From contig NC_058504.1 of assembly GCF_020382885.2 (NCBI RefSeq), positions 18,301,019 through 18,365,018 of the forward strand: DNA of 64,000 nucleotides, read 5' to 3'. The DNA comes from Scatophagus argus. Taxonomy: Eukaryota > Chordata > Actinopteri > Scatophagidae. Below, piece by piece: positions 13,041-24,081 of the stretch (position 1 is its first letter; the number at the start of each line of letters is the position of its first letter). The notes under the pieces were generated by a model, which worked only from the letters and a program-made list of their open reading frames with translations, was not told the DNA's origin and did no database searches. Both the position numbers and the translations under genes were made by a program.

Positions 13041-13299
13041 CAGAGACACATGAGCAGCCCCCCACCCCACCAAAGACTGCCTGTTTCTACTCTACTCTGA
13101 TTTGTTCTACTGTTTCTATACCTTATCAAAAAGAAGATATGACGACGACAGAAGAAGAACAAGAAGAGAGATCGGGGGAAAAAATTATTTCCAAATGCCT
13201 TTAATTGTGACAAAATGATGGTATTTTATTATTATCGTCCAGTTTCTCCAATTTCTAACAGTGGCACAAGCAGTGTGGTTTGGCTGTGGCTTCGCTTTT

Positions 13300-13384
13300 T
13301 GTATCCTGACTAGCCTGAGACTGACTGACAGACAGATTCACCGAATGACTGACTGACGGACTGACTGACTGATGGACTGATTGT
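13300..13384. repeat. Degenerate (GACT)n repeat in tenm1 3' UTR
   Basis: Imperfect GACTGACT units (gactgactgacagacagatt..gactgactgatggactgatt) begin about 260 bp after the stop codon. Simple repeat; no reading frame of interest. Confidence 0.8.
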
Positions 13385-13868
13385 CTGTCATTTGTTGTTT
13401 CAACACTGTTCATCATTTTGGACTCTGTTCAAATTTCACTGAACTGTAGAGATGAAGACTTTAGGATTGCCAGTGAATAATCCTCTTCATGACTCAAATC
13501 AAGAGCTCTCCGGTTGCCATTTGAGTTCCTACATGGTTTACCTCGGATATACTATCGTTTACATATTGTGTAAGAGAGGCCTTGTCGACTCTGACACTCC
13601 CCTTTAGAGAAGGAAGCCTCTCCTGGTTTTCCGCCTCTGGTGTGCTCCAACAGTAGTTTGTATGAGTGTGTAAACTAAAATCAAGAATGTACATAGCCAG
13701 TGCTTTCACACGGAAAAAAAAAAGTGCTCAACTGGAAATTCTGTTGTTCATAATTAAGTGTCAGTATTGTTAATCAATAGAAAAACAGTTACATTTTTGC
13801 AAAGAATTATACATGGCTATAGTAAATATTCTTGCTGAAAAATCTGACTTTATTGGGTTACAATGCTG

Positions 13869-13874
13869 ATTAAA
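13869..13874 (+). other. Candidate tenm1 poly(A) signal ATTAAA
   Basis: ATTAAA, the commonest variant of AATAAA, is followed by a GT-rich stretch (TTATTATGTGTG). It lies about 830 bp after the stop codon at 13040. No canonical AATAAA was seen closer. Teneurin 3' UTRs can be much longer, so this may not be the main site. Confidence 0.35.
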
Positions 13875-13948
13875 GTTATTATGTGTGAATTACCAGATTG
13901 CTCCCTGGGATTTTCATAGGCATTGTTGCTTATTATCTCTGTCTTATC

Positions 13949-13954
13949 TCTCTG

Positions 13955-13995
<41 letters not shown>
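13949..13995. repeat. (CT)n microsatellite downstream of tenm1
   Basis: Near-perfect CT run with GCTC interruptions. It generates spurious Ser/Leu open frames on the plus strand and Arg/Glu frames on the minus strand. Confidence 0.9.
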
Positions 13996-13999
<4 letters not shown>

Positions 14000-14157
14000 T
14001 CCTCTCTCTTTTTTCGCCTTCCTTCCACACATTTGTTGTGCACTCTTTGTTCTTGTTTCTGGGAGTTTTGTAACTTTCAAATCTGTGCTGTCATTATCAC
14101 CCATCATTATGGCTCAAACTGAGATGCAGAGATGCATGAGAAACAGGCGTCTGTCAG

Positions 14158-14204
14158 AAGAGAAGGAGAAGAAGAAGATGGAGAAGAAGAAGAAGAAGAA
14201 GAAA
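14158..14204. repeat. (GAA/GAAG)n purine repeat
   Basis: Purine-only run of GAAGAA units with GATGGAG interruptions. It yields a Lys/Glu low-complexity frame that is not a gene. Confidence 0.85.
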
Positions 14205-15025
14205 TGAAAAGAAAGCACAGAGGAAGGGGAAAAAAAGTGACAGCTGAGGCTCAGTGAGTGGGTGGTGAGTGCAGAAGGGGCAGGACCTGGAGTTGGCTGT
14301 GCTGTTCTCTACAGCTTGTCTCCTCTCATTAGGAAATGCCAATCAGACTACATGTGAACCACTTCCAAGCCTCTCTCCCTCCCCAAAAAAAAGTTGAAAA
14401 AGAAAGCAAAGAAGTTTGTTTTTCTTTTCTTTTTTTTTTTTTTTAATCTAGCTACCACTAATCCACCTCCCCGTCCGTCTGCCTATCCTCCACTCGCCTC
14501 CCTCCCACCGTCACTCCACCATCTGCCCACCATTAATTGTTTGTGTTTCTCTCCTGGGCTGCGGATGACAGAGCCACACAATGCATATGTTCTGACTGCG
14601 AGCAGGTGATATATGTTCCCGACTCACACTCTGCTGATCGGCTGTGATGCACCTTCCCTTCTAAACCATATGCTCCGCGAGATACTGTCCAACCTCATCT
14701 CGGCAGTGAAAAGATGGAGGGTCTGGTTGCTAGGAGACCACTGCGCTGAAGAATTGTCTGGTTTGAATAGATGCCCCCCACCCCCGCACCCCACTACCCC
14801 CTCCTCCTTCCCCAACTCATTTTTTCATGAGGAGCCTGTAATGTCAATCAGATGAATGACAGATTTTTGCCCCCTTTCTAGCAGTCAGCATTCTCTAGAT
14901 GGAAATCAGTACTTCAATATGTCAAATTGAATTTTTGTTCCACATTATATGTCAGATGGAGGCTTGGGTGTGTGCTGCTGTGTGTGCGTGACCTCATTTA
15001 AAAGAGTTTATTTCAACCAATATAA

Positions 15026-15031
15026 TTTATT
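15026..15031 (-). other. Candidate sh2d1a poly(A) signal AATAAA
   Basis: TTTATT on the plus strand is AATAAA on the sh2d1a strand, about 385 bp after the stop at 15414. A second copy lies at 15007-15012. Position and orientation fit; usage is not shown by sequence alone. Confidence 0.4.
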
Positions 15032-15413
15032 TTCTTTGCCATTCACACAACTGAATTGCATTAAGAAAACATAGCACAATATCTGTTGTCAACTTATGTA
15101 TGCAGTAATGGATATTAATGTTTCAGCAGCTGAATATTTTACATCACATGCCTGAAAGTTATGAGGCACTTTCTGTGCTGCCTGTGCACCGAGGGTAAAA
15201 ACAAGTGATACTGGAAGGATATTCTACTTAGATCTAACTCAGTGCTAGGGTTTAAATGACTTGAATGATTTTAAAAGAATTTAAAATTTAAAACTTGAGT
15301 TTAAAAAATAAAACAACAGAAGCTTGTTAATTTTAATAAGACGACATGTACTTCATACACAGCATGCAAAATGTGACACTATTTAATTAGGTCGCAGCTG
15401 AACAGGTTCACCC

Positions 15414-17745
15414 TTAAGTGAGAGCTGGCCGCACCTCCTTCTTGTTCCTGTTTGTCTGTCCCTGAGCGGCCTGAGGCAGCTGCTGCTGTAGGTGTGAGTT
15501 TTGGCTGTTGTGTGTTGGTGACAGGCTTTTACTGGATGCCTGTGCCTCTGTGTGTGTTTGGGCCCGTCTCTGAGCAGTGACAGGGTAGAGCAGAGGCATG
15601 GCAATTCCTTGTCCAGGCTTCTGGAAAGCTGCTATCAAGTTCTTGATTTGCCGGAAATATCGTTTTTGCACACCAGGAGAGGTCTGAAACACAAGAAAGG
15701 AAAAAAAAATGGGAGAGTTCAGCTTTTCCATCTCCGCATCAAATCTCACAGGGAAATGAGGAGGACAGGACAGCATTGGCTTGAAATGAGCTCTCACAGA
15801 TTCACCTTATAAAAGACATCAGATGTGCTAAAAGTAGAAGCAGAAATACAAGACCATTGTGCTAAGGGACAGGCTGGGAATCATGTCAGTTATATTTTTA
15901 TGTAACGGGTCCAATGATTTGTCCATATTGAGCTTGGGTTTAAGAAAATAAAATGGCACAGTGACAAATAAGATGATGCAAAAGAAATTCAGTATATAAT
16001 TGCTATAAAACTATTGTAGAAGGATTGAGAATATACTCAAGGGCTTTAAAAGCTAAAATAGGAAAATTCTGGTTGTACTTACCTCTGAAAGCATTTACTC
16101 CCCTGGGCTTTTTTATAATTTGTTAGTCAACAAAAAGCATTTATTTTAGGATTTCTATGTGACATCTAAGATGCTCAGCTTGTCCCGTTATCTCAGCAGC
16201 TTTACTTGTGACTGAATAAAAATAAAATAATGCAAAGATCATTTTCAGAAGTGGTCTGTGGCTTCAATCAAAACAAAATAAGTTGCACAGAATTCAACTT
16301 CTGTCGCAGCAAAGGTTTTCTGTGACTTATCTAATACTTTTCATTTGGCTTTCGTGAAGTCAAACTCTATCAAGGGTCTTTCAGCGTTTTTCAGCATTTA
16401 TATCGTTTGTATTCAGGTTTTCTATGAACAGCAGTCATCTTAACATTAACCATCTACAAACTAATAATAGTAATAATAGGGATTTAAAAAAAAAAAAAAA
16501 AAAGAAGATGCATTATTTGTTTCTATTTTGAAGTATCAATCACACCCTGAGAGGAGGTGAAAGTCATGTTCTCGGAACACATTTTGAAATCATTTAATCA
16601 AATGCAGAGAGCAATTTCCACAGCGAAGCGCTTTGGGTGTTTTTGTCTCCGACCACAACTGCCACCTCTGTTCCCCAGAATATTTCATTAAAGTGATGGA
16701 TATAACACATGAATAATACAAACTGTTGCTGAGCTTGTTGTGAAATTTGTGTAATTCAAGTCTTTTCTCCCCTGTCTGTTCACTTGATGCTGTCAGTGAA
16801 AATGAGCAAGGGTAAAATGCAGTTACAACAGCATCTCGCTTAGTTGTCAGAGGGAAACAGCGTTCAGATGTCTCTACATGTTTACAACTCTGTGCGTTTG
16901 GCAACCCTCAGTACTCAATTACATATCCCATCAGAAATGCCACCAAATGTAATTCTATGTTTCCCATGTCTGGAGTATATGCTGATGCTGTGACATCTTA
17001 AATTTGAGTCGAGGTTAGGGGTGCTATCTCACAGGGTGTTATTGCTAAAGGGAAAGAATGCACCCATTTCTAAGCAGTGTCGCTCCTGGAACAACACGTT
17101 TGCCTCGAATTTACATCTTGTTAAATTAGACCCTCACCAAAACAACCTCCTGAACTAATAAACGCCAACCAAAATAGGTCACACGTGCAACTGTTTTGCT
17201 GGTGCTGTAAAGTTTAAGATTACAGAAATAGTCCGCACTGGATAAGAGCAAAAGAAATAACGTAAAGCGTCTCACTTCTGCAGCCCACGAGCCTGTGTCG
17301 TCCTTGTGTAGTCTGTAAGTGTAGACGAATCCATTGTTCCTGCAAACACACACACACACAAAAAACTTTGATCCTGGGTTTGTATTTCACTTTAAGGATT
17401 TGCCTTTAACGTCACCATAACTGCCCCTATGGAACTCACATTTCACACTTAATAATGGGCCACCGCATTTTCAGTGAACAATCAGTTGCTTAGTTTATAA
17501 TCAATAATTTTTGCAATAATAGAATATAGCATGATGTGTTTACTGATTACTGAGGTCTCACAGAAGCAGTACTAACAGAGACACTGTGCAAACTGAGTTC
17601 ATACTTACAGCACACACAGGCAGAAGACGCCAGGCATAGATTCACTGTTTCGGACTAGGTAGCACCCATCCCGCCCGTCCTGTCCTAACCGCCTCTCCCC
17701 CTCTTCTTTTCCAATGGGTCCGTGGTAGACTGATAGGTTTTCCAT
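15414..17745 (-). CDS. sh2d1a: SH2 domain-containing protein 1A (SAP adaptor), complete
   Basis: Minus-strand exons are 17609-17745, 17276-17339 and 15414-15683; all junctions are GT-AG and the total is 156 residues. The first two exon lengths (137 and 64 bp) equal those I recall for the human gene. SAP is a cytosolic free-SH2 adaptor that binds tyrosine motifs of SLAM-family receptors in T and NK cells and recruits the kinase Fyn. Seen: the SH2 phosphotyrosine pocket Arg32 in YLVRNSES, the core strand [14 protein letters not shown], and Arg78 in KRYFRQIKN, the Fyn SH3 contact in SAP. The tail after about residue 102 is longer than in mammals (156 versus 128 residues) and rich in Gln, Thr and Ser. 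All of it is read here in the same exon as the SH2 end, so a separate fourth exon as in human is not needed. The other candidate, sh2d1b/EAT-2, is less likely given tenm1 next door. Confidence 0.93.
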
Positions 17746-18015
17746 CACGGCTCCTCTCCAGAACTGCTTTATGTCTGCTCTCAAGTGCCAGCTCTCCTTT
17801 TTCGCTAGCTCGCTCTTTTTCTCAACTTTTTACTGCAGGCAAGCTTTTTGTTCTTCACCATCTAGACTGGGAATACAGCTAAGGCAGCTGTCCAGCCTCT
17901 CACTGGATGTTTAGTTCTCACTATTTCAAATGTTTGTTAGGGATCTTGTACTTTGGCAAGACAGCTTTCTGATTTTCCTCGTTCACGCCCAGACTGATAG
18001 CAGCTCTCTCTAACC

Positions 18016-18056
18016 TCTAACCTTTATTGCTTGGTGCTCAGCCTTCCTCTTTATAA
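18016..18056 (-). promoter_or_regulatory. Candidate TATA-type promoter of sh2d1a
   Basis: On the minus strand, TATAAA (18050-18055) is followed at once by GAGGAAGG, an ETS-like GGAA core. A start about 30 bp downstream would give a 5' UTR of roughly 280 nt before the ATG at 17745 with no intron needed. Sequence-only inference; TATAAA words are frequent in AT-rich DNA. Confidence 0.3.
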
Positions 18057-18417
18057 GACACATGCATGTGCACACACAAGTAAACCATGGGTGCGTGTAC
18101 CTCTCAGGAAATGATTGTATTTGTCGACAGGAAATAACTTCAAAGATTGTAACTGAACATTTCCACAACAATAGAAAGCACAAGAGGGGGATTAAAAAAA
18201 AAGCATTATCACCCTTTTCAAATAGGATGAAACACATATATTGTGCTTATGTGGTGCCTTTTACTGTTTCCAGCTCAGTTATCTTGAGGCATCACTTTGT
18301 TGTTTTTTTTTTTGTTGAATTTTTTTGGCTTTTTTATTTTATGCACAAAAGTTTGCTTACATTGTCTGTTCAAACCACCCTTTTCATTTATAGCTGTGTG
18401 CTACAGGTCAACTGTGC

Positions 18418-18590
18418 AAAAATCAGCTTGGCAAGAAGTATTCAGATCCTTAATATTCCGATACTTAATTAAACAGTAAGTTAAAATAGCCTACCAATGC
18501 AATTATGCAAATACTCCATTACAAGTAATAATCTTGCATTCAAAATAACTTAAGTAGAAGTACAGAAGTATTATAAACAAAATGAAAAAG
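18418..18590. repeat. MITE-like fish repeat ('aagtattcagatcc ... aagtagaagtac' family)
   Basis: Words such as AGTATTCAGATCCTTAAT, AATACTCCATTACAAGTAAT, CTTGCATTCAAAAT and TAAGTAGAAGTACAGAAGTAT follow, in order, a fish dispersed repeat I know. A related fragment (GGAGTAGAAGTACAAAGTAT) lies at 18930, and a second copy is at 36767-36880 in the apool gene. Probably a non-autonomous DNA transposon; limits approximate. Confidence 0.55.
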
Positions 18591-20864
18591 TTTCCTCTTG
18601 CTTAATATGACAGTATTAGATTGTTAATACTGATGCACCAACATATATTAGCAACATTTTATTGTTGTAACTGTTTGAGGTGCAGCTAGTTTTACCCACT
18701 TCTTTATAGTTAAAATGTGCTCTTTATCATTTTTCACAACAAAATTTTAAGGGTGAAAATTAAATCAGTTTTGACAGAACTGCTAACAACGCACAGACAT
18801 CTAAAATATTACAAAGGGCACCAACAAGGTTATGCTTTTCTGTTAGGGGCCAGAAAGTTGGGAAGCACTAATAGCTAATTTTTAACCATATCGCCTATTG
18901 TATTTTCTATGTTTGTTATGTAGAACATGTGGAGTAGAAGTACAAAGTATAAAGCCCAGTACAGCCCTTGAGTAAATGTACATAGCTATTTTGCAAACCT
19001 GTCAATATTTGATGAAATATACATAAAGTTTCTCATTTTTTTACAGCATATTTAAATCACAAAAAGAAAAAAAGAGTGATTTACATTGAGCCCTTTATTA
19101 AATTGAAGTGAAATGTCAGAGGCAGACATTTTGTGGCAGGGAGGCAAAACATCTGTTGCCTGCTGTTTAAAAGGGTTGGTTATACTTCCCATTTCACATT
19201 TTCTTATCGCCCACAACGTGTAACACGTTTTCAGTCGCGTTAGTGATATGCCTGCTATTAAACGTGTGTCAAGGACACTCACACCTGCTCTGTAGAGCAG
19301 TGAGGACTCAACTAACGAAGCTGTGTGTATGAACATACTGTGGAGCTGCAGCAAACTCATCCTGCAATCTGTCCTGTCAGTCAGAAAGTTCTGCTGTGTC
19401 AATTTAAGAATCTGGTGATTAAAATATTGAATGTTTGCTGCAATGACATGTTGTTCACATTTTATCAAGCTAATAACACAACGTCTGGTAGGTTATTTGA
19501 AGCTCACCAAGCATATCGAGACATTTATTATTCTCGGTTTTGATGCTCTTCATTCATACCATGGTCACGACTACATGGAGTCCTTCAGACTGCCAGGTGC
19601 TCTTGCAGAAGACCCTTCAGAAAGGCAAATCCTTTGAGCTGGTAGCTCTCTTTAATGCAGAATTCTTTTGAGGAGTACTGTTTTTATACATTCACGATGG
19701 TAGCCTACATGAGTCATCAGTCTGTGTCAGAGCCATCTTTCCCACAGCTCAGAAAGATCATGAGCAGTGGGACTTAGGGGCTCTGTCTGGGTAAGCAGCC
19801 AATGGCATCTTATTCACTGCTTCTACAGCACTTCAGCACCATCCAGTGGTAAAGTTTGAAAGCTTAATAATGATCTACTGCAGTAGGTTTTCCTTCCTTA
19901 AAGGTGTGGGCTAGATTGTTTATAATTTTAATATAGAAATAAAGAAGAAACGTTCATCATTATGCATTCAGGTTTCTAGTAAGTAATAATACCACAGCCT
20001 TCAACAGTGTAAAACAAAATCACAATATACTCCACCGGCTCTCAGCCCACAGACAGACCAGCTAAGGTCAATGAGGAATGCAGTGGATCCATACTGGACA
20101 CAAATAGCAGGCCAAGATACATCATTGATTAGCTGGCAGCTCCATCATGCAACATAACTGGCTGGATAGGAATGCCTCATAAGGACATTAGTCTGAGATT
20201 ATGATATCTATGTACGGAATCCACGAGAGGCATTTTTTTTGGGGGGGCAGAATGTCCATCTGCCAGGCCAAACAGCACTCGTATTCCCAGGTGGGGGAAG
20301 CTCCAAGTCACAGCTGTTGGTGGGTAAGACTCAGAAAAGGAAAGTAAAAACTGTAAATGAAATCATTCTCACATAATCGGTGTATTTGTGGAATAGGATT
20401 AAAATTATTCATTGTCCCATTTTAGTATAATAATAGTAGATGTTATTTTAGATAATTATGTCAATCAACAGTACCGTTTTTAGGGAAATATTGTACACTT
20501 TATTTCTTTTTAAGTCAAAGAAATGCAGTAACTTTAATTTTCAGAATAATATAACAAATGTCAGAAGTTACATGATTATACATACAATATCTTGGTCCCA
20601 AAGAGAACAGTAAATGTAGCATTGTTATGACTGGTTAATAAGTATCCTCCTATCTGTATTCCATGAACATTTTAGTCTGTTTTGCCCTGTAAGGTCAAAA
20701 TGCTGTATCTATGCATTCGGTCAAAGTGGAGCTAAGAGCAGCCAACTTTTGATATTTGTTTTACAATATAAAATATTATTGTAAAATACAAGTGTGTAAA
20801 TTCTGAGAAAACATTACAGTTTGTAAAACCATGAAACGCAGCTAAAAATCACTCTATTAAATTA

Positions 20865-21158
20865 AATGTCCAGTGTGCAGGATTTCATAATCATGATCAT
20901 CATTATGTTTTCATTAATGTATAATCACATGAAACAAAGAATCGAGTTTTCTTTACCTTAGAATGAGCTTTTCATATATGCAGAGGGAGCAGGTCTGTCA
21001 CGTTGCACCACCATATTTCTACAGGAGGCCAGCACGGAGAAACTAAACACTAGCTCTAGAGAGGTTCTATCACATTTTTTTGGGAAGGTGAGTCAAGAGG
21101 TATTAATTTGGTTACAATCTGCAATCACGTAGATGCCACTAAATCGTAAAATTTAAAT
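20865..21158. repeat. MITE-like fish repeat ('tccagtgtgcaggattt' family)
   Basis: Starts AAATGTCCAGTGTGCAGGAT and ends AGATGCCACTAAATC. In between it has CCTTAGAATGAGCTTTTCATAT, GGAGGCCAGCACGGAG and GGTTACAATCTGCAATCAC. This order matches a very common teleost MITE as I remember it; the far inverted end looks diverged. About 295 bp. Confidence 0.55.
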
Positions 21159-21757
21159 TTAAACCAAAATTTACTCTTACTCTTGCCTGGTTCCTGGTTG
21201 AAAATTGGATCCTACAACATTTATTAATAGCTAAATGCAATGCTGACAAAGAGAAAAAAAAAAATGGAACAGGCCCTGCTATTACTAGTCTAACCTAACT
21301 AAGCGCAGTGGCTTTAAATGACATCTCAGCTCAGTACAGTTTTAACCCTAAACCTGCAAAAGCTGATTCTTGATTGAGTGCTTGGCCTCTTGGGGGCAAC
21401 TGAAGCAGGTCATGAACACAAAACATATTATTCTTTACAATGGTACTGCAGTAAAATGGTTGCATATTTACATGAACAGGTTTTGTGGAGGAACATTGGC
21501 ATTCATTTTAAGCCGTGTTTTTGTCCACCTGGTGAATGGAAGTCCATTATTCACTCTCATTCAGCTCTGTTTTTGGTCTGCACAAACTCTTAAGGGAAAT
21601 ATCTGGCTTGTTAGCAGCTGGATGTTTTTATGTTCACCAACTAGTCACTAACTGTGGTTGTTGCTAAGCAGGTAGTGTACAGTGGGTCTTTAAAGCTTTT
21701 TCACTGAAAACAAGTGCCTGCTGTAGCATTAAAGGCAATACATCTATAATTTATCTG

Positions 21758-21763
21758 TTTATT
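21758..21763 (-). other. Candidate agtr2 poly(A) signal AATAAA
   Basis: TTTATT on the plus strand gives AATAAA on the agtr2 strand, about 246 bp after the stop codon at 22009. It is the nearest canonical hexamer noticed. Confidence 0.4.
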
Positions 21764-22008
21764 GCAGAGTTTGGCTAACCAGCCCCAAACCCTTAAACCC
21801 TTTTTTCTCAGCTTCATCTTTTCTTTAGCTACTCTTTCTTTTGTCTTTGTAGGGCAGCATTGAGCTCTGTTGGAATTTCACTTAGTCAGTAACAGCTTTG
21901 TCTCACACTTCCATACTAACTGGAGTTCAGCAATGACTTGAAGGTGGTATCACTCTTCGGGGTGTGATGCCAGTGGAGGGGAAGAAAAGTCTGCTTTCTA
22001 GAGGCTGG

Positions 22009-23268
22009 CTAAGCAGGACCAGAGGGCTCCACAATTGCCAGATCTTTAAGGTCACTGAGTTTTCGAGAGAAGGAGCTCAGCCTAGTGCTGAAGGAGCCCC
22101 TCTTCTGACTGTGATCTTCCCCACGGGCCTTCAAACAAGCACACAAGCCCTTACAGAGGCCCCCAAGACGGCCCCGGAAATGGTTTCCAATGAAGCAGTA
22201 GAGCACAGGGTTGATGGCGGAGCTGGAGAAGCCCAAGCTGAGGGTGAGAGGGGTGAGGTTGTGGATGGTCCAGGTTACCCAGCAACTGTCCAACCAGCCC
22301 TTGCTCTGCAGCATGTCCAAAAAGGTCACACAGTGAAAGGGGAACCAGCAGAGGAAGAAGGCTAGGACCACAGCGGCTACTGTCCACAACACCCGCTCCA
22401 GCCCCCTGCCCTCCAAGGATCTGCTGGCAGTGGAGCTGGGGCTCACACATGGGGTTGGGGGTCTCTCTGGTTTACTGCAGCTCTCCTGGGATTTAAAAGA
22501 GGCCATGTTGGCAGAGTGCGATGGATGCTGCATTCTTGCCAGACCTGAATCAGCCGTCAAATGTCTACCAATAGCACAGTAGCAACAAGAGATGATAAAC
22601 AGAGGCAGCAGGAAGGCAAAAATAATCTTCATCCAGACCAGGGTCATATGCCAGATATGATTATGATAGATAATTACACAGGCCTCCACACCAAGCTCCT
22701 CAAGGTAGTAAGTGTCCCTCAGATATAAGTTGGGGGCAGAGCAGGCACATGCTAGGAGCCACACCAGAATGCATGTGAGCCGGGCACGCTTGGAATTTCG
22801 AGCGCTCTGGGAGCGGAGAGGATGCACGATGGCCAGGTAGCGGTCCACACTCATGCTTGTGATGAAGAAGATAGACGCATAGAGGTTGAGGTTGTGAAGA
22901 GCTCCGCAAACTTTGCAGGCAAGCCAGCCAAAAGGCCAGCTGTAGCCCTGGGAGTAATACACGGCCCACAGTGGGAGAGACAGCAGGAACAGCAGGTCAG
23001 ACACACACAGGTTAAGCATGAAAGTGTTTGCTACAGTTCTTCTTGAAGTACTGGCATGGGCCAACACGCACACTGCCAGGGCGTTGGCTATGATTCCCAG
23101 CACGCAGATAACGCTGTAAATGGCTGGGATCACTGTAGTAATTGGTACAGGAGGCCAGTCTGAGCAGAGCAGAACAGAGGGGGCCAGAGAGGTGTTCAGA
23201 GAGCTCTCTGCTGTTGAATAGGGGGGTGAGGTGGAGTTGAAAAGGGAGAGGTCATTTGGGATTGCCAT
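22009..23268 (-). CDS. agtr2: Angiotensin II receptor type 2 (class A GPCR), single coding exon, complete
   Basis: A 419-residue seven-transmembrane receptor of the plasma membrane that in mammals binds angiotensin II and opposes AT1 signalling. Seen: N-glycosylation sites at Asn11 and Asn25; Cys35 and Cys329 for the outer disulphide; Cys118-Cys197 between TM3 and loop 2; DRY at 142-144; NPVLY at 353-357. AT2-type binding residues are kept: Trp101, Tyr104/105, Arg184 in LRDTYYLEELGVEAC, Lys214 in TM5, Asp318 in FLDML. The TM6 phrase AAVVLAFFLCWFPFH is close to mammalian AT2. Oddities: His336 sits where human AT2 has Asp297 by my alignment, and loop 3 (about 236-291) is some 50 residues longer than in human (419 versus 363 overall). 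The start is the first ATG of the frame. AT1, apelin and bradykinin receptors are less similar. Confidence 0.9.
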   Translation of the reverse strand: MAIPNDLSLFNSTSPPYSTAESSLNTSLAPSVLLCSDWPPVPITTVIPAIYSVICVLGIIANALAVCVLAHASTSRRTVANTFMLNLCVSDLLFLLSLPLWAVYYSQGYSWPFGWLACKVCGALHNLNLYASIFFITSMSVDRYLAIVHPLRSQSARNSKRARLTCILVWLLACACSAPNLYLRDTYYLEELGVEACVIIYHNHIWHMTLVWMKIIFAFLLPLFIISCCYCAIGRHLTADSGLARMQHPSHSANMASFKSQESCSKPERPPTPCVSPSSTASRSLEGRGLERVLWTVAAVVLAFFLCWFPFHCVTFLDMLQSKGWLDSCWVTWTIHNLTPLTLSLGFSSSAINPVLYCFIGNHFRGRLGGLCKGLCACLKARGEDHSQKRGSFSTRLSSFSRKLSDLKDLAIVEPSGPA

Positions 23269-23333
23269 TATGAAACTAGATGTACCCTTGCGTCACACAG
23301 TTCGACTTCCCTCCTTTCAGTTTTCCAAGGACA

Positions 23334-24049
23334 GCTGGAAATAAAACAAAACAGGAGAGGATTTACCATTCATGTGCCTTTTATGGACAAAAAAAGTTTT
23401 CCTACACAGCAGTTTAGTTGGCGCAAGTGATTTAGCAGCTGTCCTATTTGACAACTTATTACAGTAAAAAAACTACACCATGCTTGAAGTTGGGCAGTAA
23501 TGAAATATATATGGAGTTGTAATAACCTGGCTGCTTCGTGGATTCCTCAGAAACATTTATTTTGTACTAATGACTGAATTTTGAAATAAACACAATGATT
23601 TAGGCAAAATAAATTAATAAATAAAAAGAATGTGGATTAATAGTTTCACAGGGGCCTTAAAAGTGACTAAAATTGATTATGTTGTGGTCTGGTGCAGCAG
23701 AGGAATGTATTAACAATACGCAGGCAATCAGTAATATATGAGAAATCACATCTGCAAATGACTTTCTCTAAAAAAAAATGGTAATTACTGCTTAGATAGT
23801 TGAATTTGAAAGAAACTATAAGTATATGTATTATCATATCAAATTAAATCAAATCAAACCATTCTTCCTACATAGCTTCTACCAATTTAAAGAATTATTT
23901 TACCTGGAATGATTGAATGTCCAGTCCAAGAAGTTAAGCGATTTCAATGCTTCTTTTGGCTAAAGTCCATGTCCTGACAGTTGCTCCTCGACCCCTCGAA
24001 GAGAAATCTGCTCATCTGAGTATCATATCATGCCTCTGTTTGTCTGTCC

Positions 24050-24081
<32 letters not shown>

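Larger units (their letters stand above)
13041..15413. other. tenm1 3' UTR and tenm1-sh2d1a intergenic interval (tail to tail)
   Basis: After the tenm1 stop there is a likely 3' UTR with a GACT repeat and an ATTAAA candidate signal near 13869. Then come a CT microsatellite, a GAA/GAAG-rich purine stretch, a poly-T run near 14430 and a C-rich segment near 14770. The last part, 14880-15413, is AT-rich and holds candidate sh2d1a poly(A) signals. I see no exon-like sequence. Open frames here translate to low-complexity Ser/Leu or Lys/Glu runs. Confidence 0.7.
17746..22008. other. sh2d1a-agtr2 intergenic interval
   Basis: Contains the sh2d1a 5' UTR and candidate promoter, two MITE-like repeats (18418-18590 and 20865-21158), scattered AT-rich DNA and the likely agtr2 3' UTR at the right end. 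The block 20030-20290 is non-repetitive by eye but has no exon signals. No conserved protein was recognised in any frame. Confidence 0.65.

Noticed and set aside
12749..13204. Open frame of 151 codons overlapping the tenm1 end in another frame
   Set aside because: It is a shifted reading of the Arg/Glu-rich tenm1 exon that runs into the 3' UTR. The translation is Gly/Glu/Arg low complexity.
13885..14207. Ser/Leu-rich and Lys-rich small proteins
   Set aside because: Translations of CT and GAA microsatellites in three frames.
20030..20290. Possible conserved regulatory block between sh2d1a and agtr2
   Set aside because: It looks non-repetitive, but conservation cannot be judged from one sequence. 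Kept only as a remark in the intergenic entry.
22151..22450. Second gene on the same strand as agtr2
   Set aside because: Out-of-frame shadow of the receptor coding sequence, with no recognisable motif.
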